The position numbers and the translations under genes were made by a program. This document shows positions 43,814-57,307 of a stretch of 64,000 nt of DNA, in pieces (position 1 is the first letter of the stretch; each line of letters starts with the position of its first letter). The DNA comes from Myxococcus stipitatus (lineage in GTDB: Bacteria; Myxococcota; Myxococcia; Myxococcales; Myxococcaceae), in NCBI RefSeq assembly GCF_021412625.1, contig NZ_JAKCFI010000001.1:1-64000 (forward strand), written 5' to 3'. The notes below the pieces were generated by a model. The model was not told the origin of the DNA and made no database searches. It worked only from the letters and a program-made list of their open reading frames with translations.

Positions 43814-43895
43814 GGGCGGGTGGCGAAACTGGTAGACGCGCCAGACTTAGGATCTGGTACCGCAAGGTGTGAGGGTTCGAGTCCCTCCTCGCCCA
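43814..43895 (+). tRNA. tRNA-Leu(TAG)
   Basis: An 82-nt cloverleaf with a long variable arm. Acceptor GGGCGGG/CTCGCCC, discriminator A, anticodon loop CTTAGGA (anticodon TAG), T-loop TTCGAGT. It is the last tRNA before tig. Confidence 0.95.
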
Positions 43896-43902
43896 TTTCG
43901 CG

Positions 43903-43931
43903 TTGACCCGTTCGTGCCTATCCCCTAAAGG
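43903..43931 (+). promoter_or_regulatory. candidate promoter of tig
   Basis: TTGACC at 43903-43908 and TAAAGG at 43926-43931 are 17 bp apart, 66 bp before the tig start. The -10 match is weak, so this is tentative. Confidence 0.3.
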
Positions 43932-43996
43932 CGCACGTCCCACTTAACCGGCGCTGCCCGGGACGACTGTCCGCGGCGGCGGCGAGCGAGGCCCCA

Positions 43997-45274
43997 ATGA
44001 AGGTCCAGGTCGAGGAGCTCTCTCCCATCGAGAAGAAGCTCTCCATCGAGGTCGATACCGCCCGCGTGGCGGATGAGCTCAACCGCGCCTATTCCGCGCT
44101 GGGCCGCCAGGTGCGGCTGCCGGGCTTCCGCCAGGGCAAGGTGCCCCGCCGCATCCTCGAGCAGCGCTTCAAGGGCCAGGTCGAGGACGAGGTCATCCAG
44201 CGCGTCGTCCAGACGGCGTACCTGGACGCGGTTCGCGAGCACAAGGTGGACGTCGTCGCCAGCCCGCAGGTCACCAACGGCGCGCTGAAGCCGGACGCCC
44301 CCTTCACCTTCGAGGCCCGGGTCGAGGTCAAGCCCAAGGTCGAGGCCAAGGAGTACGCGGAGCTGCCGCTCACCAAGGCGGACGCCACCGTCTCCGACGA
44401 GCAGGTCAACGAGCAGCTCGACCGCATGCGCCAGTCCCTGGGCCGGCTGGAGCCCGTCACCGACCGCACCTCCGCCGCCTCCGGCGACTACGCCACCGTG
44501 GACTTCGACGCCACCGTGGACGGCCAGCCGTTCCCCGGCAGCAAGGCCGAGGGCATCACCGTCCAGGTGCAGCCCGGTGAGCTGGTCGAGTCGAAGATCG
44601 CCGCCCTGGAGGGCGTGAAGGTGGGCGAGTCCAAGGACATCGACTACGCCTTCCCGGCCGACTACCGGGTGGAAGAGGTGAAGGGGAAGACGGGCCGCTT
44701 CCACGTCACCCTCAAGGACCTGAAGAAGGAAATCACCCCGGAGCTCAACGACGACTTCGCCAAGGAGACGGGCATCGCCCAGTCCCTGGACGAGCTGCGC
44801 GCCAAGGTCCGCGCGGACATGGAGAAGGCGCGCCGTTCGCAGGCGGACAACGACGAGCGCGAGGCCCTGGTCAAGGCGCTCGTGGAGCGCAACCCGTTCG
44901 ACGTCCCTCGCGCCATGGTGGAGCGCGCCATGGACTCCATGCTGCGGGGCGCCCTGCAGCAGCTGCAGCGCTCGGGCGTGGACCCCAGCCGCCTCAACCT
45001 GGACTTCAACCGCCTGCGCGAGGAGATGCGCGAGAAGGCCGTCCAGGAGGTGAAGGGCACGCTGCTCCTGGAGTCCATCGCCCTCAAGGAGGGCATCCAG
45101 GCCAACGACGCGGACGTCGACGCGCGCATCGAGCAGCTCGCCACCGAGGCGGGTCAGCCCGTGGCCACGGTGAAGAAGTACTTCAAGGGCCCGGACGAGC
45201 GGCTCGGGTTGGCTCTGCGACTCCGGGAGGAAAAGACGATTGAATTCCTGAAGGGCCGGGCGAAGTATTCGTGA
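43997..45274 (+). CDS. tig: trigger factor (ribosome-associated chaperone)
   Basis: A 425-residue trigger factor, which binds nascent chains at the ribosome exit. The N-terminal ribosome-binding signature is [20 protein letters not shown]; the FKBP-like PPIase middle part includes [20 protein letters not shown] and [15 protein letters not shown]; the C-terminal arm domain is helical. Length is normal. It leads the tig-clpP-clpX cluster. Confidence 0.95.
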   Translation: MKVQVEELSPIEKKLSIEVDTARVADELNRAYSALGRQVRLPGFRQGKVPRRILEQRFKGQVEDEVIQRVVQTAYLDAVREHKVDVVASPQVTNGALKPDAPFTFEARVEVKPKVEAKEYAELPLTKADATVSDEQVNEQLDRMRQSLGRLEPVTDRTSAASGDYATVDFDATVDGQPFPGSKAEGITVQVQPGELVESKIAALEGVKVGESKDIDYAFPADYRVEEVKGKTGRFHVTLKDLKKEITPELNDDFAKETGIAQSLDELRAKVRADMEKARRSQADNDEREALVKALVERNPFDVPRAMVERAMDSMLRGALQQLQRSGVDPSRLNLDFNRLREEMREKAVQEVKGTLLLESIALKEGIQANDADVDARIEQLATEAGQPVATVKKYFKGPDERLGLALRLREEKTIEFLKGRAKYS

Positions 45275-45307
45275 GGTTCGCTTTCCGAGCCTTCTCTCGA
45301 GGTCGAC

Positions 45308-45928
45308 ATGCCCTTCATGCCCGTTCCCTACGTCATCGAGCAGACGCACCGCGGTGAGCGCTCGTACGACATCTACAGTCGGCTCCTGAAGGACCGCATC
45401 ATCATGCTGGGCACCGAAATCGACGACGACGTGGCCAACGTCATCGTCGCCCAGCTGCTGTTCCTCGAGTCCGAGGACCCGGACAAGGACATCAACCTCT
45501 ACATCAACTCCCCCGGTGGCTCCGTGACGGCCGGCATGGCCATCTACGACACGATGCAGTACGTCAAGCCGCCGGTGTCCACCATCTGCGTGGGGCAGGC
45601 GGCCTCCATGGGGGCCGTCCTCCTGCTCGCCGGGACGAAGGGCAAGCGCTACGCCCTCCCGTCCAGCCGCATCATGATCCACCAGCCGCTCGGTGGGGCG
45701 CGGGGCCAGGCGACGGACATCGAAATCCAGGCGCGCGAAATCCTCCGGATGAAGGCGAAGCTCAACGAGCTCATCGTCAAGCACACCGGGCAGAGCATCG
45801 AGCGCGTGGAGAAGGACACGGACCGGGACTACTTCATGGGTGCCACGGAGGCGAAGGCCTACGGCATCATCGATGAGATCCAGAACCCCCGGAAGGTCGT
45901 GGGCCTGGGCAAGGACGAGAAGAAGTAG
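45308..45928 (+). CDS. clpP: ATP-dependent Clp protease proteolytic subunit
   Basis: A 206-residue ClpP serine protease. Catalytic triad: Ser in [11 protein letters not shown], His in [10 protein letters not shown], Asp in [10 protein letters not shown]-terminal [16 protein letters not shown] and [19 protein letters not shown] are present. It assembles into a tetradecamer fed by ClpX. Spaced 33 bp from tig; a terminator follows, so clpX is likely transcribed at least partly on its own. Confidence 0.98.
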   Translation: MPFMPVPYVIEQTHRGERSYDIYSRLLKDRIIMLGTEIDDDVANVIVAQLLFLESEDPDKDINLYINSPGGSVTAGMAIYDTMQYVKPPVSTICVGQAASMGAVLLLAGTKGKRYALPSSRIMIHQPLGGARGQATDIEIQAREILRMKAKLNELIVKHTGQSIERVEKDTDRDYFMGATEAKAYGIIDEIQNPRKVVGLGKDEKK

Positions 45929-45960
45929 CCGTTCGCCGGGGCCCTGGCGCCTCGGCTGGC

Positions 45961-46009
45961 AGCCGGAGCCGCGGGAATCTCTCCCCGCGACTCCGGCTTT
46001 CTGCTTTCT
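45961..46009 (+). terminator. rho-independent terminator after clpP
   Basis: A 15-nt arm (45961-45975) pairs with 45984-45998 with one mismatch around an 8-nt loop, and TTCTGCTTTCT follows. It separates tig-clpP from clpX. Confidence 0.75.
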
Positions 46010-46145
46010 GCGCCCGTCACCCACCCCTGTTAAGTACCGGGAAGGCGCGTGGACGATTCGGATGGGGGCTGACTAGATTGCCCCGAGGCCGGCTTTCCGG
46101 GGCGTGGGACGGGCGGCGGCTCTCAAAGGCGCAGCGAGGGATTTC

Positions 46146-47423
<1,278 letters not shown>

Positions 47424-47524
47424 GCCACCACGCCAGGCCCCTCTCGGGGCCCGGGTCCGGGAGTTGACGGGGCGCGTCATGGGTCGGGAACGACGACCCG
47501 GGCGCGCCCTGCTCGTTGGAGGAG

Positions 47525-47556
47525 GGAGCGGCTCCCCGGGGCCGCTCCACGTTTTT
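47525..47556 (+). terminator. rho-independent terminator after clpX
   Basis: GGAGCGGC and GCCGCTCC pair around TCCCCGGG, followed by ACGTTTTTG. It is about 100 bp past the clpX stop. Confidence 0.7.
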
Positions 47557-47595
47557 GTGGGACGCGGGGGTGGCTTTCTGTATGTGCTCTGACGC

Positions 47596-49788
47596 ATGAG
47601 AGTGCTGCTCGCGTCCCCGGTGTTGATGCTCATCGCCTGCGTCAGCGCGACGGGGGCCGTCCGCGAGACAGCTCCGGACGCGCCTGGGGCGGCGCGGGGC
47701 TCAAAGGAACACGCGCGCATGGACTACCCGGTGACGCGGGCGGACGCGGTGGTGGACTCGGTGCATGGCGTGCCGGTGTCGGACGCCTACCGTTGGCTGG
47801 AGGACGAGAAGGCGCCGGAGGTGCAGGCGTGGATGCGCGCGCAGGACGCGCTGACGCGGCGGACGCTCGCGGGCGTGCCCGTGCGAGACGCGCTGGCGCG
47901 CCGCTTCGGCGAGCTGTTCTACGTGGACTCCATCTCCGCCCCCGCGCGGCGCGGCGACCGCTACTTCTACGTCCGCACCCACAAGGACAAGGAGAAGGGC
48001 GTCCTGTACTGGCGCGAGGGTGAGGCGGGAGCGGAGAAGGTCCTGTTGGACCCGAACGGCTGGAGCGCGGACGGCTCCGTGTCCCTGGGCACATGGGTGC
48101 CCTCCTGGGACGGCCGCAAGGTGGCCTTCGCCCAGCGCCCCAACGCGGCGGACGAGGCCGTGCTGCACGTGGTGGACGTGGACACCGGCGCCTGGTCGCA
48201 GGTCGACGTCATCGAGGGCGGCAAGTACGCCACGCCCAAGTGGACGCCGGACGGCGCGGGCTTCTACTACGAGTGGCTGCCCACGGACGCCGCCATCCCC
48301 GTGGACGAGCGCCCCGGCCACACCACGCTGCGCTACCACGCGCTGGGCGAGCCGCCCGCGAAGGACGCGGTGGTGCATCCTCGCACGGGCGACCCGTCCA
48401 CCTTCCTGGCCGGCGACCTGAGCCGGGATGGCCGCTACCTGTTCGTCATCATCTCCCGGGGCTGGAGCGAGAACGACGTCTACTGGAAGCGCGTGGACGA
48501 GAAGGACTTCCGCCTGCTGGTGAGGGGCGAGGGCGCCACCTACACCGTGCACGCCTGGAAGGACGTCTTCTACGTCAGCACGGACGAGGGCGCGCCCCGG
48601 GGCCGCGTCTTCGCGGTGGACCCGAAGCGCCCCGAGCGCGCCGCCTGGAGGGAAATCGTCCCCCAGGACGAGACGGCCTCGCTCCAGTCCCTGTCGCTGG
48701 TCGGCGGGCACCTGGCCCTGGAGTACATGAAGGACGTCACCACCGAGGTGCGCGTGGCGACGCTCGAGGGGCGCCAGGTGCGCACGGTGGAGCTGCCCGG
48801 CGTGGGCGCGGCCTCCAACCTGTACGGGCTGGAGGACCAGGATGACGCGTACTTCGTCTTCACGTCCTTCACCACGCCCCGGCTCGTCTACAAGACGTCC
48901 GTCGCCACGGGCGCCTCGTCGCTGTGGGCGAAGGTGGAGCTGCCCATGGACCCGTCCGCCTACACGGTGGACCAGGTCTTCTACCCGTCGAAGGACGGCA
49001 CCCGCGTGCCCATGTTCCTGGTGTACCGCAAGGGCCTGGCGCGCGACGGCAACGCCCCCACGCTGCTCTACGGGTACGGCGGCTTCAACGTGAACATGCA
49101 GCCGACCTTCCGGGCGAGCATCCTGCCCTGGCTGGACGCGGGCGGCGTGTACGCGGTGGCCAACCTGCGCGGCGGCGGCGAGTACGGCAAGGAGTGGCAC
49201 GAGGCGGGGCGGCTCGGGCGCAAGCAGAACGTCTTCGACGACTTCCACGCGGCGGCCGAGTACCTGGTGCGCGAGCGCTACACCCAGCCCCGCCGGCTGG
49301 CCATCCACGGCGGCAGCAACGGCGGCCTGCTGGTGGGGGCGGCCATGACGCAGCGGCCCGACCTCTACGGCGCGGTGGTGTGCGCCGTGCCCCTGCTCGA
49401 CATGGTGCGCTACCACCTCTTCGGCAGCGGCCGGACGTGGATTCCGGAGTACGGCTCCGCCGAGCGCCCCGAGGACTTCCAGACGCTGTATGCCTACTCG
49501 CCCTACCACCACGTCCGTCCGGACGGGCGCTACCCGGCGCTGCTGATGATGTCCGCGGACCACGACGACCGGGTGGACCCCATGCATGCCCGCAAGTTCG
49601 TCGCGGCGGTCCAGAACGTGGTGGGCAACCAGGCGCCCGCACTGCTGCGTATCGAAATGAACGCGGGACACACTGGCGCGGACCAGGTGGTCCGGAGCAT
49701 TGAATCCAGCGCGGACCTCTACGCGTTTCTTTTCCAGGTGTTGGAGGTGGGAGGGCTCCAGGGTGGGGGGCCAGCGCAGGGCCGCTGA
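47596..49788 (+). CDS. prolyl oligopeptidase family peptidase (S9), lipoprotein
   Basis: A 730-residue S9A-like peptidase. N-terminal lipoprotein signal (LLASPVLMLIACVS; lipobox LIAC), then a beta-propeller that gates the active site, then the alpha/beta-hydrolase domain. Catalytic residues: Ser in HGGSNGGLLVGAA, Asp in SADHDDRVDP, His in NAGHTGAD. It hydrolyses short proline-containing peptides, here likely in the periplasm or outer membrane. It precedes lon by about 200 bp and has no obvious operon partner. Confidence 0.93.
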   Translation: MRVLLASPVLMLIACVSATGAVRETAPDAPGAARGSKEHARMDYPVTRADAVVDSVHGVPVSDAYRWLEDEKAPEVQAWMRAQDALTRRTLAGVPVRDALARRFGELFYVDSISAPARRGDRYFYVRTHKDKEKGVLYWREGEAGAEKVLLDPNGWSADGSVSLGTWVPSWDGRKVAFAQRPNAADEAVLHVVDVDTGAWSQVDVIEGGKYATPKWTPDGAGFYYEWLPTDAAIPVDERPGHTTLRYHALGEPPAKDAVVHPRTGDPSTFLAGDLSRDGRYLFVIISRGWSENDVYWKRVDEKDFRLLVRGEGATYTVHAWKDVFYVSTDEGAPRGRVFAVDPKRPERAAWREIVPQDETASLQSLSLVGGHLALEYMKDVTTEVRVATLEGRQVRTVELPGVGAASNLYGLEDQDDAYFVFTSFTTPRLVYKTSVATGASSLWAKVELPMDPSAYTVDQVFYPSKDGTRVPMFLVYRKGLARDGNAPTLLYGYGGFNVNMQPTFRASILPWLDAGGVYAVANLRGGGEYGKEWHEAGRLGRKQNVFDDFHAAAEYLVRERYTQPRRLAIHGGSNGGLLVGAAMTQRPDLYGAVVCAVPLLDMVRYHLFGSGRTWIPEYGSAERPEDFQTLYAYSPYHHVRPDGRYPALLMMSADHDDRVDPMHARKFVAAVQNVVGNQAPALLRIEMNAGHTGADQVVRSIESSADLYAFLFQVLEVGGLQGGGPAQGR

Positions 49789-49824
49789 CACCCTGGGCGG
49801 ACGCCCGGGACGGCTTCGGGTGTT

Positions 49825-49855
49825 CCCTTGATGGCAGCAGCACCTTTCCCAATGT
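49825..49855 (+). promoter_or_regulatory. candidate heat-shock (sigma-32-type) promoter of lon
   Basis: CTTGAT at 49827-49832 and CCCAATGT at 49848-49855 with a 15-bp spacer resemble the sigma-32 elements CTTGAA and CCCCATNT. It is about 130 bp before the lon start. A known class of lon promoters in proteobacteria is of this type; whether it is used here is inference. Confidence 0.35.
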
Positions 49856-49986
49856 TGAGGCGGGGAACGGTGTCTGAAACCGACGTGTTATAGACGTGCT
49901 TCACCCCCGGTGTGCGCTTGCTGGTCGAGCAACCGGGCAACTCTTCAGGGGCCTACCATCCCGGCGGGCCAGCAGGTGGCGGATAC

Positions 49987-52437
<2,451 letters not shown>

Positions 52438-52490
52438 CGGCGGGCGAAGCCCCCCGGGGTCCGTCCCTTCGGTGACGGGCCCCACCTGAT

Positions 52491-52545
52491 GCGCCAGGAC
52501 ACCGGAGGCCCCGACGGGGCGCCGGTCTCCTGGCGCTTCTCTTCT
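52491..52545 (+). terminator. terminator-like hairpin after lon
   Basis: GCGCCAGGA near 52491 pairs with TCCTGGCGC ending at 52536; an inner ACCGG/CCGGT stem continues with mismatches; then TTCTCTTCT. It lies about 55 bp past the lon stop. Confidence 0.6.
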
Positions 52546-52742
52546 GGCGCGCCCTGTCGTGCCCGGGCCCCGCGTCGCGCGGGAGCCAGGCGCGGTGCCG
52601 GGAGCGGGGGGCAGGGCGACCTCTCGTGGGGCCAGCGCGGGGCTGGCTCGTGGCGCACGGCACCAGGGGGCCGGCCGGGGGCCTGGACATTCCTGGCTTC
52701 CCCTTTCCTGGAGTCCGGTGCTTCGGGGTACAACGTGCGGCG

Positions 52743-54443
52743 GTGGCCGCTCGCGCGCGATTCATCTGGTGGTGCCTCCTGCTCGGCTGGGTGACCGGGG
52801 CCTGTGGCCCTTGTGGCTTCCAGCCGGACCCTGGCGTGAAGGTCGTGGTGCCGGCCATGCCCACCACGCTCGACTGGAGCCACTCGGACCCCGAGAGCTG
52901 GGCGAACTATCCGGTGATGCTGGCCACCCAGCGGGGGTTGACGCAGCTGGGGCCGGACCACTCGGTGCGGCCCGGGCTGGCCGAACGCTGGGAGCGCTCC
53001 CGCGACGCCCAGGGGCGCGAGGTCTACGTCTTCCACCTGCGCCGGGACGTGCACTGGTCCGACGGTTCGCTCCTCACCGCGAGGGACTTCGTCGTGGGCT
53101 GGCGCCGCGCGCTGCGCGGACGCGAGCGCGGAGAGATGGCGGACCTGGACGGGGCCTCCGAGGCGCTGGCGCTCCAGGAGACGCTGGCGCCCGAGGCCGA
53201 CATCCGCGCGGCGCTCGAGCGTGTGGGCGTCCAGGCCCTGGACCCCCACACCCTGAAGGTCGTGCTGGCGCACCCGCGCAGCTACTTCCTGGCCCGCGTG
53301 GCCAACGTCTACATCTTCTATCCGGCGCCGGCCGTGGACCTGGAGGGGCGCTCGGACGAGGCGGTGCGTGACTACTTCGACCGGCCGCGCGACGGGCGTC
53401 CGCTGGCGCTCGGGCCCTACCGCGTGGAGAGCTGGGACCGCGCCGGCGAGCGCGTGCGGCTGGTGCACAACCCCCGCTCGGCCTTCCCCGTGCCGTTGGC
53501 GGAAGGCGAGGCGCCCGTCCCGGTCATCACCCTGATGAAGTCGGAGATCGGCCCGGCGCTGTACGAGCGGGGGCGCGTGGACTTCGTCTTCGTGGACAGC
53601 GCGGCGGCCCTGCGCGTGCGGCGGCCGGACGACCTCCAGCGCGAGCCGCTCCTGTCCACGTACTACCTCGCGTTCAACACGGAGAAGCCACCGCTCGACC
53701 GCCCGGAGGTCCGCCGCGCGCTGTCGCGGGCGCTGGACCGCGAGGCGCTCATGGCGGGGCTCTTGCCCGCCGCGCGGCCCTCGCACGTCCTGTTGCCGCC
53801 GGAGCTGCCCGGCGCCGCGACGCCCGAGGAGGCCGCGCGCCTGCCGCGCCACGAGCCCGAGCGGGCCCGCGCGGAGCTGGCCGGGGCGGGTGGGGTGGCG
53901 CGCCCCCTGCGCCTCATCTACCGCTCCGGCGACAACTTCGTGCCGGAGGTGGCCATCGCCGAGCGCATCGCGGCGCAGCTCGCGAAGGTGGGCGTGCAGG
54001 TGGTGCTGGAGGCGCGCTCGGACTTCACGGCCGAGGTCGCGCGCCGCACGGCGGAGGGGCCTCGCGCGTATGACCTCTACCTGCGGCGGCTGGGCGGGGA
54101 CTACGCCCACCCCAACACGTTCTTCACGCTGTTCGAGCGCTCGGGCAACCACCAGACGGGCTGGGAGACCCAGGGCGGCGGCGAGCCCATGCGGCGCTTC
54201 GAGCAGCTGCTGGAGGCGGCGGACGCCGAGTCGGACGAGGCGAGGGCCCGCGCGCTGTACGTGCGAGCGCAGGAGGTCCTCGTGGGGGAGCAGGCGGTGA
54301 TTGCCCCCCTCTACCACCCCGACCGCTACTTCCGGGCCCGCGACTCCCTCAGCGGCCTCGACGTGGACCCCTTCAACTTCCTGGCCCTGCGCTCGCTGCG
54401 TCAGGCCGCGCCCCCACGGACGCAGGCGGAGGGGACGCCATGA
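52743..54443 (+). CDS. oligopeptide-type ABC transporter substrate-binding lipoprotein
   Basis: A 566-residue SBP of the OppA/DppA (SBP_bac_5) family. The leader FIWWCLLLGWVTGACGPCG has lipobox TGAC. Binding-cleft landmarks include SDGSLLTARDFVVGWRRAL, DPHTLKVVL, RPLALGPYRVESWD and YYLAFNTEKPPLDRPEVRRA. The GTG at 52743 is preferred because it puts the signal at the N-terminus; the frame is open to 52626. Preceded by a 305-bp gap and followed by the permease with an ATGA overlap. Confidence 0.9.
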   Translation: MAARARFIWWCLLLGWVTGACGPCGFQPDPGVKVVVPAMPTTLDWSHSDPESWANYPVMLATQRGLTQLGPDHSVRPGLAERWERSRDAQGREVYVFHLRRDVHWSDGSLLTARDFVVGWRRALRGRERGEMADLDGASEALALQETLAPEADIRAALERVGVQALDPHTLKVVLAHPRSYFLARVANVYIFYPAPAVDLEGRSDEAVRDYFDRPRDGRPLALGPYRVESWDRAGERVRLVHNPRSAFPVPLAEGEAPVPVITLMKSEIGPALYERGRVDFVFVDSAAALRVRRPDDLQREPLLSTYYLAFNTEKPPLDRPEVRRALSRALDREALMAGLLPAARPSHVLLPPELPGAATPEEAARLPRHEPERARAELAGAGGVARPLRLIYRSGDNFVPEVAIAERIAAQLAKVGVQVVLEARSDFTAEVARRTAEGPRAYDLYLRRLGGDYAHPNTFFTLFERSGNHQTGWETQGGGEPMRRFEQLLEAADAESDEARARALYVRAQEVLVGEQAVIAPLYHPDRYFRARDSLSGLDVDPFNFLALRSLRQAAPPRTQAEGTP

Positions 54444-55324
54444 GGACCGTGCTCCAGCGGCTCGCGCGTCAGCTGATGCTGGTCCCGGTGGTCGCGGTGG
54501 CCTCGTACTTCCTGATGGCCATGTTGCCGCTCACCACGGAGAGCGAGTCGAAGCGGCAGGTGTCCCCGGAGCTGGCGGCGTCCTATCGCCGCGACCTGGG
54601 CATCGGCGAGCCGCTGGGCTTCCTCCGGCCATGGGAGAAGTTGTTCCGCGGCGAGCGGCTGGGCACCAGCGCCCAGGGCATCACCGGCGACGAGCTGCTG
54701 CGCAAGCTGTCGGGCAGCGTCGGCGTCGGGATGATGGCGCTGCCGCTCGCCCTGGCCTGGGCGTTGGGGTTCGCGCTCGCGCGGACGCACTGGCGCAAGG
54801 GCCGCTGGGCCGCGCTGGGGGACGCGGTGCCCGCCATCGCCTTCGGGACCCCCGTGTTCATCCCCGCGCTGCTCGTGGCGCCCGCCGTCGTCGAGCGGGG
54901 ACACCTGCTCCCGGAGCTGTGCGCCGCGCTCGTCACGTCCATCTGGCCCGGCATCTTCCTGGGCACGCTGGTGGGGGACGCGCTGGAGACGGAGCTGTCG
55001 CGCGACTACGTGCGCACCGCGCTGGGCAAGGGCCTCTCCCCGGGCGCCGTGCTGCGCCGCCACGTGCTGCCCAACGTGCTGCCCGCGCTGCTCGACGCGG
55101 TGGGGCCGGTGGCCACCGCGCTGTTGGCCGGCTCCTTCGCGGCGGAGCGCGTGCTGGGCCTGCCGTACTTCGGTCAGCTCTACGTGCTCGCGGTGCTCAA
55201 CAAGCAGGTGGCCGTCGTCGTGGTGGCCACCACCACGTTCGCCTCGCTGCTGGTGCTCGTCAGCCTGGGCGTCGAGGTGGTCCGTCACGTCGTCGACCCG
55301 CGCTCCCGGGAGGCCCGCGCATGA
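54440..55324 (+). CDS. ABC transporter permease, OppB-like
   Basis: A 294-residue permease with six hydrophobic segments, starting MLVPVVAVASYFLMAMLP and ending with VVVVATTTFASLLVLVSLGVE. The EAA-type coupling loop includes YVRTALGKGLSPGAVLRRHV, as in OppB. It is overlapped by the SBP stop and its stop is overlapped by the next permease. Confidence 0.88.
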   Translation: MRTVLQRLARQLMLVPVVAVASYFLMAMLPLTTESESKRQVSPELAASYRRDLGIGEPLGFLRPWEKLFRGERLGTSAQGITGDELLRKLSGSVGVGMMALPLALAWALGFALARTHWRKGRWAALGDAVPAIAFGTPVFIPALLVAPAVVERGHLLPELCAALVTSIWPGIFLGTLVGDALETELSRDYVRTALGKGLSPGAVLRRHVLPNVLPALLDAVGPVATALLAGSFAAERVLGLPYFGQLYVLAVLNKQVAVVVVATTTFASLLVLVSLGVEVVRHVVDPRSREARA

Positions 55325-56133
55325 GCGGCATGCCGCCTCGCGCCCGCTTCGGCTTCGTCCTGCTGGTGGGGCTGGGAGTCCTCAGCCTGGTGGCCGGCAG
55401 GCTGTTCCCGGACTGGCTCGCCAACACCTGCCCGCTGGGCGTGGACCCCACGCGGCCGGACCGCACCGTGTGCGAGCTGGCCTTCGGCGGCCTCTGGGTG
55501 TCACTCGCCGTGGGGCTCGTGGCCGGCGCGCTGTCCACGCTCATCGGGCTGGCGGTCGCCGCCGTCGCGCGGCTCTTGGGCGGCGCGCTGGAGCAGGTCG
55601 TCCTGCGCGGGGTGGACGCCGTCTTCGCGCTGCCCGACGTCCTGGTGGTGATGGTGCTCCAGCTCGCGGGGCAGTCGCTCTCGGACGCGGGGCTCGGGGG
55701 CGGGCTGGGGCCGTTCGGGTTGATGGTGGCGTCGCTCGCCCTGGTGGGGTGGGCGGGGCCCGCGCGCATGTTCCGCAACCGCCTGGCCACCCTGGAGGGA
55801 CAGGAGTTCGTCGCGGCGGCGCGCGCGCTCGGCGGTGGTGGCGCGCACGTGCTGCGCGTCCACCTGTGGCCCGCGCTGCGCCCCTTCGCGCTCGCGGTGT
55901 TCCTCAGCCGCCTGCCCACCGCCATCCTCACCGAGTCCACCGTGAGCTTCTTCGGCATCGCGCGCATGGAGCCCATGTCGCTGGGGCGCTACCTGGGCAC
56001 CAGCTACGCGGCCCTCATCTACGAGGGCGGCTCGCGCGTGGTGCTGCCCGCGTGGGCGCTGCTGGTGCTGCTCGTGCTCGGCGCGTCGCTCGCCTCCCAG
56101 GCGCTCTCGGCGGGCCCTCGCAAGGCCGCCTGA
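55321..56133 (+). CDS. ABC transporter permease, OppC-like
   Basis: A 270-residue permease with five to six membrane segments. The coupling-loop signature EFVAAARALGGGGAHVLRVHL is typical of OppC/DppC. It overlaps the OppB-like gene (ATGA). No ATPase gene follows; the next gene is a response regulator. Confidence 0.88.
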   Translation: MSGMPPRARFGFVLLVGLGVLSLVAGRLFPDWLANTCPLGVDPTRPDRTVCELAFGGLWVSLAVGLVAGALSTLIGLAVAAVARLLGGALEQVVLRGVDAVFALPDVLVVMVLQLAGQSLSDAGLGGGLGPFGLMVASLALVGWAGPARMFRNRLATLEGQEFVAAARALGGGGAHVLRVHLWPALRPFALAVFLSRLPTAILTESTVSFFGIARMEPMSLGRYLGTSYAALIYEGGSRVVLPAWALLVLLVLGASLASQALSAGPRKAA

Positions 56134-56227
56134 GGAGGACCCGCGGGGCGTGGTGGCTGTGGAATTCCCAACGACCGCATGTGGGTTCCCATCACACGGA
56201 AACCTTTTGCCCGCATCGGTGAACTCC

Positions 56228-56689
56228 ATGTCCCTGCCAACCATCGAAGAGCTGACCACGTCCCTGGGTACCGAGACGCGCGAGCGAACCGAACGCACGG
56301 ACGAGCTGAAGTTGGAGCCCGTGCGTGGCGCGGTGCTCGTGGTGGAAGACGACCCGACGCATCGGGAAATCCTGGTGGAGATGCTGGCGGGTTGGGGCTA
56401 CGAGCCCCTGCCCGTGGGCAGCGCCGAGGAGGCGGAGTTCGCCGTGCGCAACAAGCGCATGGACGCCGCCATCGTCGACGTGTTCCTGCCCGGTCGCAGC
56501 GGCGCCACGTTGATGTCCCGGCTGCGCGAGCGCTTCCCGCAGGCGGTCCTCATTGGCGTGAGCGCGATGAGCGACGCGGCCATGGCGCGCAAGTGCAAGG
56601 GCCTGGGCGCGGACCTGTTCATCGGCAAGCCGCTCAATCCGGAGCGTCTGTCGGAGGCGCTCCAGTCCCGACACACCAGCTGGCACTAG
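56228..56689 (+). CDS. stand-alone response regulator (CheY-like receiver)
   Basis: A 153-residue receiver protein. A 30-residue N-terminal extension precedes the domain. Acidic pair in VLVVEDDPTHRE, phospho-acceptor Asp in AAIVDVFLPGRSG, Ser in GVSAMSD and Lys in LFIGKPLNPE are all present. No output domain, so it acts by protein interaction. ATG at 56228 was chosen over an upstream GTG at 56150. No kinase gene is adjacent. Confidence 0.85.
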   Translation: MSLPTIEELTTSLGTETRERTERTDELKLEPVRGAVLVVEDDPTHREILVEMLAGWGYEPLPVGSAEEAEFAVRNKRMDAAIVDVFLPGRSGATLMSRLRERFPQAVLIGVSAMSDAAMARKCKGLGADLFIGKPLNPERLSEALQSRHTSWH

Positions 56690-56761
56690 TCCCCTCGTGG
56701 CGGCCGTCCCGAGGGGCGGTTGCCGGTTGCGCCGCCCCCGCGAACCGTCGATGCTCCAGGC

Positions 56762-57307
56762 GTGAAGAACCTCGCTCCCGGCTTCCTGCTGGCCATGCCT
56801 CAGCTCGGGGACCCGAACTTCTACCGCTCGGTCGTCCTGATGATCGAACACGGTGAGTCCGGCTCCATGGGGCTCGTCATCAACCGGGGCGCGCCGTTGA
56901 CCCTGGGCGAGCTGGCGCGTGGCCAGAAGATGGACATCGCCACCGAGCGCGAGAGCCAGCCCGTGTTCATCGGGGGGCCGGTGGAGCCGCAGCGAGGCTT
57001 CGTGTTGCATGACGACCGCGAGCTGACGGAGAAGCACCCGGTGCTGCCGGGGCTGTTCCTCAGCGTGACGCTGGACGCGCTGGGGCCCCTGCTGGAGCGC
57101 GGCGCGCCGAGGCTGCGCTTCTGCCTGGGCTATGCCGGTTGGGGCCCGCGCCAGCTCGAGAGCGAGATCGCCGCCGGTTCGTGGCTCTTCACGGAGGCCA
57201 CGGCGGAGGCGGTGCTGGGCCAGGAGCCCGGCAAGCTGTGGGAGACGACGTTGCGTGGCATGGGCGTCGACCCGGCCATGCTGGTGATGGGAAGGGGAAT
57301 GAACTGA
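56762..57307 (+). CDS. YqgE/AlgH family protein
   Basis: A 181-residue AlgH-family protein with LAPGFLLAMPQLGDPNFYRS, SVVLMIEHGESGSMGLVINR, GGPVEPQRGFVLHDD and RFCLGYAGWGPRQLESEI. The family is conserved but its biochemistry is unsettled. The start GTG at 56762 begins at the conserved N-terminus. TGATG overlap with the next gene. Confidence 0.88.
   Translation: MKNLAPGFLLAMPQLGDPNFYRSVVLMIEHGESGSMGLVINRGAPLTLGELARGQKMDIATERESQPVFIGGPVEPQRGFVLHDDRELTEKHPVLPGLFLSVTLDALGPLLERGAPRLRFCLGYAGWGPRQLESEIAAGSWLFTEATAEAVLGQEPGKLWETTLRGMGVDPAMLVMGRGMN

Noticed and set aside
43925..46024. Minus-strand open frame of about 700 codons antisense to tig and clpP
   Set aside because: Antisense shadow of two well-identified genes.
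49790..49824. GC-rich partial hairpin after the prolyl oligopeptidase gene
   Set aside because: Mismatched and lacks a T-run.
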